From Tridacna crocea (Eukaryota; Mollusca; Bivalvia; Cardiida; Cardiidae): DNA of 64,000 bases. Of the stretch, positions 42,450 through 52,845 are shown in pieces (the stretch's first letter is position 1; every line of letters starts with the position of its first letter). Location: contig OX031063.1 of assembly GCA_943736015.1 (NCBI GenBank), positions 7,607,001 to 7,671,000 on the forward strand, given 5' to 3'. A model generated the notes under the pieces. It saw only the letters and a list, made by a program, of their open reading frames with translations. It was not told the origin of the DNA and made no database searches. Position numbers and translations under genes: made by a program.

Positions 42450-42676
42450 TTAACCCATTACCACACAATCCCTACTTTGACGCCCCTGAGAAGGAAGCCT
42501 TTAGAAAACATAGTGGGAAAAGGAGAAAATGCTGGTAACCAGCATTTTCTCCTTTTCCCACCATGTTTTCTGGCCTTCACTACAAAAAATTCAAATTTTC
42601 AGTCACTTTTATTTTGTCGTCTGGAAATGCTTTCAATTTAGACAAACCTAAATTTTTGTCGTGTGGTAATGAGTTA
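42450..42676 (+). mobile_element. Family A TTAA MITE, full length
   Basis: TTAA both ends; inserted immediately at the head end of the adjacent SINE. Confidence 0.92.
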
Positions 42677-43550
42677 AACATGCTATGTGAATGGCTTCAT
42701 CATGCAGGCCTGAGATTTTAAGTCTCATTTGAAAAAAAAAATCAGAAATTTTAGATGGCCAGCTGTCAGAATTTAGCCTGCAACCTCAAGAAGCCCAAGA
42801 TTACAAATTCTGTGTTCTACCACCTGAGCTTATATGGCTGACTGACTGATAATGTATCATCTACCGGTACTAAGTCTTTTGCTGCCAACTAAATGGAGTT
42901 GCCAGCTGAAAACTAAATCAAAAAGGAAACGATAAAAAAAATAAAAATTCTTCCATAATCAAATCTAGCTGAGACAAAGACCAGAAGAATTCTGAAAGTT
43001 ATGAAAATTTTTAAAAAAATGAAGACAAATCACTTCTAAGATCACAATATGGTTCATCTTACAGGCATGGCTAATATCGTAACATGATTGTTGTTATATT
43101 CAATCAGATAATATAACAGCTGGTCCCCAGTGGAAGGTCATGTGATCTTATTAGGTGGTTAATTATTGGTCCCCTGTGTGCCAGTGTAGTCAGACATTAC
43201 AGAACAACTTGTCAAAATTATGCCTTGCATGGAACTGGTTCCAATAAATTCTGCACCAAAGGTATCATAAATGTTGGCTAAGTTTATGATTGCCCTGCAC
43301 ACTGCCTTTGCTTTCTTTTTATTCTAATACACCATTCAAAATGTGATAATGTTTGTCAAGTTTGCACTTGTCCTAACTTTCTGTTGTTTTGAATCTTATG
43401 ATGCCTTTCAACTATTTTTATCACACACTGAGCAATCTTGAAACAATATTTTTTCCTGTCTGAAATATCCTTTTTTACACAATATTACAGTGAAATCTAT
43501 ATAGAATGGCCATGCTCTGTCAAGAAAAATTTTACCTGAAATCATTGCAC
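42677..43550. other. Spacer, nothing recognised
   Basis: AGTAGCATTTAT-type A traces are absent; a SINE-like phrase CTGTGTTCTACCACCTGAGCT near 42811 may be a decayed reverse A box. Confidence 0.4.
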
Positions 43551-43702
43551 TTTAAATCTTTACAACATGATCCCAAATTTAATCAACCTTGAAGGAAAAA
43601 ACCTTGGAAACATCATAGAAAAAGAGAAGATGCTGTTGACCAGCATTTTCCCCTTTTCCAATAAGCTTTTCTAATCTTTCATAGATAATTTTCACCACTT
43701 AA
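43551..43702 (+). mobile_element. Family A, cut by next copy
   Basis: TTTAAATCTTTACAACATGATCCC to the hairpin and CTTTCATAGATAATTTTC; stops at TTAA 43699-43702, where the next copy begins. Confidence 0.7.
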
Positions 43703-43927
43703 CCCTTTCCCACACAATCCCTGGTTTTTACGGGTCTGGAAAAGTACCCTTTTGAAAATATTGTGGGAAAAGGAGAAAAGGCTAGTAACCATCATTTTCT
43801 CCTTTTCCCACAATGTTTTCTACCCTATCATGGACAGAAATCATCTTTTCGGCAAGAGTTGAATTGTCGTCTGCAAATGCTTTCAATTTGGTCTAGTCCA
43901 AAATTTTGTCGTTTGGGAAAGGGTTAA
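43699..43927 (+). mobile_element. Family A TTAA MITE, full length
   Basis: Ends TTAACCCTTTCCC / GGGAAAGGGTTAA, a longer perfect terminal inverted repeat than most copies. Confidence 0.92.
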
Positions 43928-43949
43928 GCCAGACTTGAAGAGTATGCAA

Positions 43950-44045
43950 ATACACAGGATTTGACCCTTCAGGTCAGACTGTACAAAAAAAGTATGCAGT
44001 CTGACCTTGGATGTACATAGACTGCTGCCTAATACTAAACTGTGA
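43950..44045. mobile_element. Family D hairpin, diverged
   Basis: AGGTCAGACTGTACA / TATGCAGTCTGACCT. Confidence 0.62.
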
Positions 44046-44496
44046 ACAAGGTCATTTTCACCGCAAGAGAATTTTATTTCAAACCCTTTTAAAATGATGG
44101 AATTTCTCAGAGAATAACAGCGACAGAGTTCTATTTCTAAAATCTTTGTATTTCTACCTAACTAGGTTGATTAACGATCCTGTCATACTAAAACAAACAA
44201 TCAATTAGCAGAAACAAAAGGTAATCATTACATAGACATTCTTACTGCGTAATCACTTGTCCACAACAGCCGACCTTGACAACATCGGGAGACAAGACAA
44301 TGGCCTCTGATTTGTCTTTTTTTCACCTTGGTGACATCTTTGTCACCAAGGTAACCATCAGTATCCAGAACTGACCAATACACATTGGAAAGCTTTGACA
44401 AGTGGTCAGACCCGTTGGAGACTTGAACCTTTCACCTCTTACATGACAACTTCCTGACTGCAGCAAACCACTTGTAAAACCAGGTTGACATTTAAT
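44046..44496. other. Spacer; small inverted repeat
   Basis: TTTCACCTTGGTGACATC / GTCACCAAGGTAA at 44322-44354 forms a short hairpin. CAGACCCGTTGGAGACTTGAACC near 44407 may be a decayed SINE head. Confidence 0.45.
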
Positions 44497-44709
44497 TTAA
44501 CTCATTACCAAACGACATTATTTTAGACTTGCCCAAATTGAAAGCATTTGCAGACAACAAAATAAAAGTGACTGAAAATTTGAAATTTGTTTTGTGAAAA
44601 GTACAAAAAATTGTGGGAAAAGGAGAAAATGCTGGTTATCAGCATTTTCTCCTTTTCCCACAATGTTTTCTAAATGCGTCTTTCTCAGGGTCGTCAAAAG
44701 TAGGGTTAA
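44497..44709 (-). mobile_element. Family A, right end shortened
   Basis: Left TTAA and hairpin good; AAAAGTAGGG runs straight into TTAA, so about 17 bp of the right terminus are missing. Confidence 0.85.
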
Positions 44710-44972
44710 TTCATATATGTATTTCATGTTGATGTTTGCAAAGTCATCTGTTCTGTTGCCAATAATGTTTCCATCCACAAGTTTTTATCTGATACTCAAG
44801 CTGTTGCCATTATGTTTTGAAATTATTACAACAACACTTGTCATAGGCTGGGGATCTGAAGTGCCTTGCCCATTGACAGGACCATGAATACAATCTAGAT
44901 AAGGATGGAACACAATAATTATCATGGTAACAATTTCAACATCAAGCCCATAAATGACAAAAATGTGGCCTA

Positions 44973-45190
44973 ACTGACTTTAGCAAATGATGAAATTGTG
45001 AATTTGTTCAAATTGAAAGCATTTGCAGATGACAAGATATAATTATGTAGATCAAATGATGGTTACAGTGTGCAAAAGTGTAGAAAACCTTGTGAGAATA
45101 GGAGAAAGTGCTGGTTAACAGCATTTTCTCCTTTTCCTACAATGTTTTCAAAAGCAGTCTTCTACTTGGAGTTGTTCGGTAACAGGTTAA
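44973..45190 (-). mobile_element. Family A, diverged
   Basis: TTTGTTCAAATTGAAAGC and GGTAACAGGTTAA ends; centre GGTTAACAGC. Confidence 0.75.
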
Positions 45191-45644
45191 GGAGGATGAC
45201 AATCATTATGGGCTTATTGGCTTATTCATCCCCAAATTTTATCAGACAACAATACTCAAGCTGTTGCCTTTATGTTTTGTATAACAAGAATTGAGAAATT
45301 TTATCACAAAATCTTTCTTGACGTTACCTTATGCCATGTTCTTGTTCAATACATACACTTTTCAAAAAGTGAAATTATTATCTTGATGATTTAGTTTGAA
45401 ATTACTTTTTCCTGATAATCATCTCCGAGATTTGAGCGGGAAATATACAAAAAAAAGTGAAATATTCAGTAAAGAAAAAACACCCCAAAAAAGGGGGTTA
45501 TTTCAATTTTGTTTGTGTCCTCAGAGAAATAACTGTAAATTGTAGAATACACTATTGTGTTTTATGATGTTTCATCTTAATCTATAATTATGAGTAGCCT
45601 GTAGAATTCAAAAGCAACTGTTGTTCTGACTGGCACTTTCAGGG
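45191..45644. other. Spacer, nothing recognised
   Basis: No supported feature. The phrase CAATACTCAAGCTGTTGCC...TATGTTTTG (45249) also occurs at 44792, a local duplicate. Confidence 0.45.
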
Positions 45645-45867
45645 TTAACCCTTTACGATAAAATCTCGACTTTTTACGATCCTGAGAAAGAAGCCTTTTG
45701 AAAACATTGTGGGAAAAGGAGAAAATGCTGGTAACCAGCATTTTCTTCTTTTCCCACAATGTAACCCTTGCAAAATCAAATTTCAATTTTTGATTCACAT
45801 TTATTTTGTCCTCTGCAAGTGCTTTCAATTTGGGCTAGCCCAATTTCGTTGTTTGGTGAAGAGTTAA
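45645..45867 (+). mobile_element. Family A TTAA MITE
   Basis: TTAA both ends; hairpin long and near-perfect, but the TTTTCTACC spacer after it is deleted to AACC. Confidence 0.88.
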
Positions 45868-45944
45868 TGGTTTTGTTCCTTAGAATCTCATTTTCACTGA
45901 CCATACCCCCAATCTCATTTTCATTTTCTTCATTTTCTTTATTT

Positions 45945-46152
45945 CTATCTTATTTTTGCTGACCTTATCCCTATCTCATTTTCGTTACCATTATTTCTAT
46001 CTCATTTTCGTTACCATTATTTCTATCTCATTTTCATTACCATTATTTCTATCTCATTTTCGTTACCATTATTTCTATCTCATTTTCGTTACCATTATTT
46101 CTATCTCATTTTCGTTACCATTATTTCTATCTCATTTTCACTAATCTTAATA
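45945..46152. repeat. 26-bp tandem repeat, 8 copies
   Basis: CTATCTCATTTTCGTTACC then ATTATTT, exact 26-bp period from 45971, one degenerate unit before it. It is read open as a repeating hydrophobic peptide, which I consider meaningless. Confidence 0.95.
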
Positions 46153-46269
46153 TCTGTTTTTGACAATCTGATCTTCAGCAGCCTTTAGAGAGCTGAATAT
46201 AAATTATGTACATGTATATCAAATGAACTTCAGCTGGTCAACAGAAGAAAACACAAAATATTTAACATA

Positions 46270-46324
46270 AAAAGGTAATTTGCCTGCAATGTTTTCAAAA
46301 GACTTTTTCCCAAGGATTTGTTAA
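46270..46324 (-). mobile_element. Family A right-end fragment
   Basis: GCAATGTTTTCAAAAGACTT...TTTGTTAA; shares TTAA 46321-46324 with the next copy. Confidence 0.55.
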
Positions 46325-46521
46325 CCCTTTACCACATAATGATGACCGTGAGAAAGAAGCCTGTAGAAAGCAGCACTGGTAACCAGCATTTTCTCCTTTT
46401 CCCACAATGTTTTCTACTCTACTGGAAACAAATTTCATTTTTTGAGTGATGTTTATTTTGTCGTCTGCAATTGCTTTCACTTTGGACCAGTCTAAAATTT
46501 TGTCGTTTGTTAAAGAGTTAA
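46321..46521 (+). mobile_element. Family A, left hairpin arm deleted
   Basis: AGCCTGTAGAAAGCAGCACTGGTAACC shows the left arm collapsed; the rest and both TTAA sites are intact. Confidence 0.82.
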
Positions 46522-46789
46522 AAAAACGACATTGTTTAGTGAAGGGTGAAAAAGTCAATTTATCAATTTACAAAGCAGCTAAAAAAATATTTATAGTATC
46601 ATCAGTTTTTTTTTTCTTACAGCAAAGTTGTTCAATTTTATCCTAGCAAGTTTTCTATGGTGATAAATATGGTTGTTAATGTCAACTATAATTGAGATAT
46701 CAAAAATTACAACTTAATGTCTTCAACCTTATGCCCCTAAGGTCTCAGTTTTTTTTTTACCCCCTCAAATCTTTTCAACTTCATGTCTA

Positions 46790-47009
46790 TTAACCCTTTA
46801 CCGCACAATTCCAACTTTTGACAAAAAGCCTTTTAAAAACATTGAAGGAAAAGGAGAAAATGCTGGTAATCAGCATTTTCTCCTTTTCCCCACAATGTTT
46901 TCAACCTTATCAAACATAGAAATCGCCATTTTAGCAGCATTTAATTTGACGTCTGCAAATGCTTTCAATTTGGTTCACTCAAAAATGTTGTTGTTCGGTA
47001 AAGAGTTAA
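46790..47009 (+). mobile_element. Family A TTAA MITE
   Basis: TTAA both ends; short left flank (ACTTTTGACAAAAAGCC). Confidence 0.87.
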
Positions 47010-47232
47010 ATTAGCCACTGATCCATAAATTATCCTGAAATACAAATCCCCTCTGGATGTTAGACTGTTTGGTTATATAAATTTGAACAAACTGGATCGT
47101 AGGTAGTTGACCAGCCCGCATGGCTCAGTTGGTAGAGCGTAAGACTCGTGATCACGCGGGTGTAGGTTTGATTCCCGTGACTGACAATCTAAAATGTCTA
47201 ATATTTTTTCAGACGAGACATTAAACCAAGGT

Positions 47233-47456
47233 TTAAACATATTTATATTACATTGATTGAGAAACAAGTTCTTACAACTTATACTGATCTCTCTCGATTC
47301 TGCTTCCTGGGAACTACACCAGTACCCACGCCGAATGTGTGGGCCAATGAAAAATCCCAAAGTTGACACCCGCTCCCAGGTATCAAACTCAGGACCTTTA
47401 GGTTATGTGGCTGACGCTCTACCTCACGACCACGGACACCACCACAATGACAGGCT
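47233..47456 (-). mobile_element. Second-type SINE inserted with a 13-bp target duplication
   Basis: Flanked on both sides by ATTAAACCAAGGT (47220-47232 and 47457-47469), a classic LINE-mediated duplication. The reverse strand carries a head with GTGAGGTAGAGCGTCAGCC (A box) and GGTCCTGAGTTTGATACC (B-box region). Confidence 0.9.
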
Positions 47457-47510
47457 ATTAAACCAAGGTCTCATGTGACGGTGCTATACACCGAGCCATA
47501 GAACCATTAC

Positions 47511-47705
47511 GCCCGTATTCATCAACCATTCTTAAGAACGTTCTCTGTCTTATTCTCCAGAATTTTCTACAATTGTAAGAAACACAAATTCTAATTGGCT
47601 AAACCTTTTGGTTTAGCAAGTCGGAATTTGTGTTACTTACAAATCTAGAAAACCTCAGAGAATACGACAAAGATTATTCTCAAGAATGGTTGGTGAATAC
47701 GGGCC
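47511..47705. mobile_element. Family E palindromic MITE
   Basis: GCCCGTATTCATCAACC / GGTTGGTGAATACGGGC ends; core AATTGGCTAAACC / GGTTTAGCAAGTCGG. Sits in the SINE between GAACC(ATTAC) and AGGTGAG. Confidence 0.87.
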
Positions 47706-47891
47706 CAGGTGAGATTTAGGATTTGTTTCGTCCCGTATCTGCACCATCCCCTGTAACAATACTAACAGCCTTCATGGGGCATCCCCCATATGGGTAACCA
47801 GTGGTGATGATGACTAAAAAGCAATTTTAATCAATTACAGGCAGTGAAAAATTGAAACCAAAGTGCATATTTTGGGCCTGGTACTATGAGA

Positions 47892-48116
47892 ACCCGTTAC
47901 CAAATGACAATATTTTAGACTGGTCCAAATTGAAAGCATTTGCAGACGACGAAATAAAAGTGACTGAAAATATGAAATTTGTTCTGTGAAAGGTAGAAAA
48001 CATTGTGGGAAAAGGAGAAAATGCTGGTTACCAGCATTTTCTCCTTTTCCCACAATGTTTTCTAAAGGCTTCTTTCTCAGGGGCTTCAAAAGTAGGAATT
48101 GTGTGGTAATGGGTTA
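47892..48116 (-). mobile_element. Family A MITE
   Basis: Perfect hairpin and right TTAA; left terminus begins AACCCGTTACC without TTAA. Confidence 0.88.
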
Positions 48117-48397
48117 ACTAAAATGTTCTTCATAGCAATTTCTCAGTCTTATTTTTGTTTTAGAAAATTACACCGCTTCTGATCAGCTTTACCATTTTGT
48201 TCTGCCAATAAAAAGTTATGTTACTTTGAAATTTAGAAAAATATTGAGTGTTAGATTAAGAATGCAATGAAAGATTCAAATTCTGTATTTTCTGACAAAG
48301 CCATTTGAATTTAAAAGACCAAGTTTGATTATAAATTAATGCATAAGTACATCATTAGACTTAAGATTGAAAGCTTGTTCCTTCTCTAGATTTTTGC

Positions 48398-48556
48398 ATG
48401 GCCCTGTGAGGAATGAACCCTGTTGCAGTGACTATCATCAATCCTTGGAAAGAAATTGGCCAAGCCAGGGGTCGTAGCCAAGGATCGAATCCAGGACCCC
48501 ATGTTCTCAAGTATTGCACTCTACCAACTGAGCTAGTGGGGTTCGGTGGTAATGGA
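48398..48556 (-). mobile_element. tRNA-derived SINE head, reverse strand
   Basis: Reverse A box at 48519-48535 (CTCTACCAACTGAGCTA) and B box at 48482-48492 (GGATCGAATCC). The body (GTTGCAGTGACTATCATCAA) recurs at 50873-50892. Confidence 0.8.
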
Positions 48557-48783
48557 TTAACTCTTTACCACACAATCCCGACTTTTAACGACCCTGAGAA
48601 AGACAGCCTTTGAAAACTGTGAGAAAAGGAGAAAATGCTGGTAACCAGCATTTTCTCCTTTTCCCACAATGTTTTCTAGCCTTTCCAAATCAATTTTCAA
48701 TCTTTGATTCACGTTTATTTTGTTTTCTGCAAGTGCTTTCAATTTGGACTGGTCCAAAATTTTGTTGTTTGGTAAAGGGTTAA
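48557..48783 (+). mobile_element. Family A TTAA MITE
   Basis: TTAA both ends, inserted at the head of the SINE; left arm lacks CATT (GAAAACTGTGAG). Confidence 0.9.
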
Positions 48784-48936
48784 GAAAAAGTTTTATTGCA
48801 GTAATTAGGATATAAATAAAATTACCCACATTGCATTGTGATAATTTCAAGTTTTTTATCGAAACTAATTGAATGACAGTGCAAGATTAAATTTCCACAT
48901 CTTTTTTATAGCCTTAAGCACATATTTTTTAAATCC

Positions 48937-49158
48937 TTAACTCTTTACCAGACGATGAAATTTTAGACTTGTCCAAATTGAAAGCATTTGCAGATAACAA
49001 TTTCAGTGTAGCTCAAATGGTGCAAGTTTTATTTGATAGGGTAGAAAACATGGTAGAAAACATTATGGGAAAAGGAGAAAATACTGGTTCCCTGCATTTT
49101 CTACTTTTCCTGCATTTTATTCAAAAGGCCTCTTTCCCAGGGTCGTTAAAAGTCGGCC
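48937..49158 (-). mobile_element. Family A, right end lost
   Basis: The TAGAAAACAT motif at the hairpin base is duplicated (GTAGAAAACATGGTAGAAAACATTATGGG). Confidence 0.78.
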
Positions 49159-49261
49159 AACTTTTCATTGCTTCTATCAAATATATATTATTTTAACTAA
49201 ATGTATCTTTGCTATAATTGTAGATAAATTTTGCCCGTGTTTTTCCTGGAAGTCTTCAAAT

Positions 49262-49450
49262 TATGTAAGTCCAAATTGAAGTAGTGGGGCGCAGGAGTTA
49301 TTAAAATTAAAACAGGCGGCAGATTGTGACTAGCGGACATTGAAGTCAAAGGAAAAAATATTAGTTACTTGTATTTTCTCTTCTTTCCACAACATTTTCA
49401 AAAGTCTTCTTGAAAAACTGTGAAAAAATACAGGATTATTTGATAAAGGT
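49262..49450 (-). mobile_element. Family A, strongly decayed
   Basis: GTCCAAATTGAAG, TATTTTCTCTTCTTTCCAC and CAGGATTATTTGATAAAGG in family order. Confidence 0.5.
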
Positions 49451-49516
49451 AATAATTATATGTGAATGTACAGTATTTCACTTTCTCATAATTCGTCAGC
49501 TTTTAATGTAATTTGA

Positions 49517-49690
49517 ATTCAACCCTTGTTCACAATCCCATATATTAACAAGCCATTGAAAGAAGCCTTTTAGAAACATTGTGGGAGGGGGTGAAAAAGC
49601 TGGTTACAAGCATTTTTTCCTTTTCCCATCATGTTTCAAAAAGCCTTTTTCCTCCGGATCATGAAAAAACAGGTTTGTTTGGTAAAAAAG
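49517..49690. mobile_element. Family A symmetric chimera
   Basis: Both ends are the CACAATCC type: TTGTTCACAATCCC...AAGCCTTTTAG on the left, AAAAAGCCTTTTTCC...GGTTTGTTTGGTAAA on the right. Confidence 0.65.
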
Positions 49691-49803
49691 ATGGGACTAA
49701 AAATTATAAGCTTGATTGCTTACAAAGAAAAAGGAATTTTCTCTTTTTTTGTATGGGTTTTTTGTTAGCATGAATGCATACTGAAACATAATTTGTCCAT
49801 ATG

Positions 49804-50190
49804 TTTAACCCTTTATCATAGAATCCTGAATTTTCACAACCCAGAGAAAGAATTAACCCTTTACCCCATGAGGCATTTCTATGATATCTCTAATTGACCC
49901 TGAATAACAGCAAGGGTGAAGCCGTTTCTTATGTGTATATGACACCTTTTGATAGTGTAGAAAACATTGTGGCAAAAGGTGAAATTGCTCGTCACGAGCA
50001 ATTTCACCTTTTGACACAATGTTTTCCAAAGGCTCCTACAAGCAATGCATAGAAATGAGTATCTATGGAGTAAAGGGTTAAGGCTTTTGGAAACATTGCG
50101 AGAAAAGGAGAAAGTGCTGGTTTCATCTCTATGAAAGGCATTTTTTTACGCTGGGGAAGAAAGCTCTTGAATGCATTGCTGATAATCATT
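49804..50190 (+). mobile_element. Family A interrupted by family B
   Basis: TTAACCCTTTATCATAGAATCC...CCAGAGAAAGAA, then the B copy, then GGCTTTTGGAAACATTGCGAG resuming the A sequence at the same point. The A right end is decayed. Confidence 0.82.
49853..50081 (+). mobile_element. Family B TTAA MITE, full length, inside family A
   Basis: TTAA both ends; hairpin 49962-50030 with apex GCTCGTCACGAGC, nearly perfect. Confidence 0.93.
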
Positions 50191-50274
50191 GTTTTCTTAA
50201 TTTAAAAAATCACCATTGCCTCTACATTAAATTTTGTTGTCTGCAAATTTTACCAAATTGGACAACCATATAAT

Positions 50275-50673
50275 GCTATTATCTTCAAAAGTTGACATTG
50301 TACCACACAAAAAAGTTTTAATGGCCTAAAAAAAAGGTCATTTTCTCCCTCCTTTTCCAATAATGTTTTCCACCACTCCAAAGACAAATTCAATCATGTG
50401 AAACACACTAGCAAATTCCTTTAACTCTTTACCCCATAAGGCATTTCTATGGTATCTCTAATTGGCACTAAATAACAGCAAGGATGAAGCCATTTCTTAT
50501 GTGTGTATGACACCTTTTGATAGCATAGAAAACATTGTGACAAAAGGTGAAATTGCTCGTCACGAGCAATTTCACCTTTTGCCACAATGTTTTCCAAAGG
50601 CTCCTACAAGCAATGCATAGAAATGAGTATCTATGGAGTAAAGGGTTAATCTTGTCAATTGGTAAAGAGTTAA
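50275..50673 (+). mobile_element. Second family A copy interrupted by family B
   Basis: TTGTACCACACAAAAAAG..., right hairpin arm, GACAAATTCAATCATG, then B at GCAAATTCCTTTAA, then TCTTGTCAATTGGTAAAGAG resuming A and ending at TTAA 50670-50673. Confidence 0.82.
50421..50649 (+). mobile_element. Family B TTAA MITE, full length, inside family A
   Basis: Almost identical to the copy at 49853; hairpin at about 50527-50594. Confidence 0.93.
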
Positions 50674-50974
50674 TTGGTTGATTGATTGTATGGTGTTTAT
50701 TGCTCTTTTCAACAATATTTCAGTTATATTGTGGCAGCCGGTACACTTGTCTATGCATTCCTTGAGTCTAATTTACCTGAGTACCTGGCACAATTTGCCT
50801 CCAAGCCACTGGCTACTTTCCCACATAACCATCATTGAAACAACGGTGGGCTGTGGAAGAGTAATGAATCCTGTTGCAATGACTATCATCAATCCTAGGA
50901 AAGATATTGGCTGAACTGGAGATCGAACCCAGAACCCCTTGTTCTCAAGTCCTGCAATGCTACTGAATGAGCAG
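50674..50974 (-). mobile_element. SINE, reverse strand
   Basis: AGATCGAACCCAGAACCCC is a reverse B-box region; GTTGCAATGACTATCATCAATCC is shared with 48430. The A box (TGAATGAGC) is decayed. Confidence 0.68.
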
Positions 50975-51202
50975 ACTGAATGCTGAATCGTGTTTTACGC
51001 CACTTTCGACGTTATTTCAGTCATATCATGGCAACAGTTCACATATTCATGTTTCCTGGGTTTCACCAGTACTAGGCTAGGCTCTGAAGTGTCTTGCCCA
51101 AGGACACTTCTGTGAAAAAACCCAGTGGAGCTAGTGAGGCTCGAACCCGGGACCTCCAGATAACAAGTCCTGCACTTTACCACTGAGCCACACAGGACCC
51201 AC
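50975..51202 (-). mobile_element. tRNA-derived SINE, third type, reverse strand
   Basis: Reverse B box 51138-51148 (GGCTCGAACCC) and A box 51175-51191 (CTTTACCACTGAGCCAC). The body GTTTCCTGGGTTTCACCAGTACT recurs at 26666; a head like this also lies at 56350-56430. Confidence 0.8.
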
Positions 51203-51585
51203 CGAATGAGCTACAGGGAATCAGCGGTAAAGAATTAAAGTAAAATGTATCAACGAAAAATGCACACAAGTTTGATTTCAGATAACAATAAATTCAAACA
51301 CTTGACAAAACAATCCATTATTAGCATTTCTACCTCATTTGATGTGTGCCGAAGCAAAAGTCAGGTCCACTCTAATTGGTCAGTTATTTTTCAAATCTGT
51401 CAAATCCCATCTCGAAACTGTCAGCCCAGGGAATTATGATTTATTCAAATTTTGCTTTGATGTGTTTTCCATGTGGCAAAGAAATTAAATCTTCCATCTT
51501 TATCAAGATACAATTGGCTTCTTTTTTCTAGCTATAAAGAATCTGCCATTCCAACGCTTTACCTCACAATCCTGTGTTTTTAACG
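51203..51585. other. Spacer, nothing recognised
   Basis: No supported feature. Confidence 0.45.
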
Positions 51586-51780
51586 CTTATGCTACCAAGT
51601 GCAACTCACTGACCTTTAAATTTGCAGACAGTATAGATCAAGATCAGACTGCACAGAATGTGCAGTCTGATCTTGATCTATACTGTCTGATGAGGACAAA
51701 TTATTCCCTAAAACATAACTTTGACATAGCAATATTTGGATTTTCACTACTGAATAGAAAATTTCATTTTAGTTAAGTCA
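51586..51780 (+). mobile_element. Family D hairpin element
   Basis: TTTGCAGACAGTATAGATCA... perfectly paired with ...TGATCTATACTGTCTG around AGAATGTG, followed by the tail TAACTTTGACATAGCAATATTTGG. Confidence 0.87.
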
Positions 51781-51787
51781 GCAGGAA

Positions 51788-51981
51788 AACACTGCTAGGC
51801 TGTTAAGCAGGACTCACTGACCTTTTGCAGACAGTATAGATCAAGATCAGACTGCACAGAACGTGCAGTCTGATCTTTGATCTATTCTGTCTGATGAGGA
51901 GATAATACTGGTATTCCCTTTAACATAACTTTCAAATAGCAATATTTTGGTTTTTAGTACTGAACAGCAAATTTATTTTAT
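51788..51981 (+). mobile_element. Family D hairpin element, tandem to the previous
   Basis: Same arrangement 190 bp further on, with an extra T in the right arm (GATCTTTGATC). Confidence 0.87.
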
Positions 51982-52205
51982 TTAACCCATTACCACTCAA
52001 TCCCTACTTTTGACGCCTTTGAGAAAGAAGCCTTTAGAAAACATTGTAGGAAAAGGAGAAAATGCTGGTAACCAGCATTTTCTCCTTTTCCCACAGTGTT
52101 TTCTACCCTTCCCAGAACAGATTTCTATTTTTTAGTCACCTTTGTCGTCTGCAAATGCTTTCAATTTGGACCAGTCTAAAATTTTCTCGTGTGGTACAGA
52201 GTTAA
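51982..52205 (+). mobile_element. Family A TTAA MITE
   Basis: TTAA both ends; short deletion in the right flank (ACCTTTGTCGTC). Confidence 0.91.
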
Positions 52206-52231
52206 TTTAGCAGGATATGGGTTAACAATTC

Positions 52232-52682
52232 CACGGCGGGGAATCACGTGACACAACAACAACAACAATGACTGTTATTTGAAAAAATTCCCCTACTTCA
52301 GGTAAGAAAATCTTCAATAATTCCGTTAATACGTGACCAATTGGAATTTGGTTTGAAGCAGAGAAGGCGGAAGGACTCCGGGGATTTGCTTGATGTGTTA
52401 GATTTTTTTAACAACACCTGATAAAAAAGTTATTGACGAGCAAACAAATTATCCAGGGTAAAAAATTTGTTTGCTCGTCAATAACTTTTTTATCAGGTGT
52501 TGTTTACAAAATCTAACACATCAAGCAAATCTCTGGAGTCCTTCCGCCTTCTCTGCTTCAAACCAAATTCCAATCGGTCACGTATTAACGGAATTATTGA
52601 AGATTTTCTTACCTGAAGTCGGGGAATTTTTTCAAATAACAGTCATTGTTGTTGTTGTTGTGTCACGTGATTCCCCGCCGTG
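52232..52682. mobile_element. 451-bp fold-back element, 5-bp target duplication
   Basis: Almost the entire element is an inverted repeat: arms of about 219 bp (52232-52450 and 52464-52682) around a ~13-bp loop. Ends are CACGGCGGGGAATCACGTGA and its complement. AATTC flanks both sides (52227-52231 and 52683-52687). Internal (CAA)n / (TTG)n tracts and the outer 43 bases pair exactly. No coding capacity. A 5-bp duplication and CAC start are again compatible with Transib-type mobilisation, by inference only. Confidence 0.9.
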
Positions 52683-52687
52683 AATTC

Positions 52688-52845
52688 TGATGAAGAAAAC
52701 ATTTTGACACACTGTGCCCAAGAAATGAAAATGGTGGTAACCAGCACTTTCTCCTCTTAACACAATGTTTTAAAACTTATCAAAAGGTAAAGTTCAACCA
52801 TTCAAACCACATTTAATTTGGTGTCTGCATTTTGTTTTTTTAATT
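52688..52845 (+). mobile_element. Family A, diverged, right part
   Basis: AAGAAAACATTTTGACACAC, GGTAACCAGCACTTTCTCC; begins immediately after the fold-back element's target duplication. Confidence 0.55.

Larger units (their letters stand above)
47109..47812 (+). mobile_element. tRNA-derived SINE carrying two insertions
   Basis: A box 47121-47137 (TGGCTCAGTTGGTAGAG), B box 47165-47175 (GGTTTGATTCC), then the same body as 32022-32327. It is interrupted by a second SINE (47233-47456) and a family E palindrome (47511-47705). SINE sequence resumes after each (GTCTCATGTGACGGTGC; TCGTCCCGTATCTGC). Confidence 0.87.

Noticed and set aside
45956-46144. 62-residue hydrophobic repeat peptide
   Set aside because: Translation of a 26-bp simple repeat.
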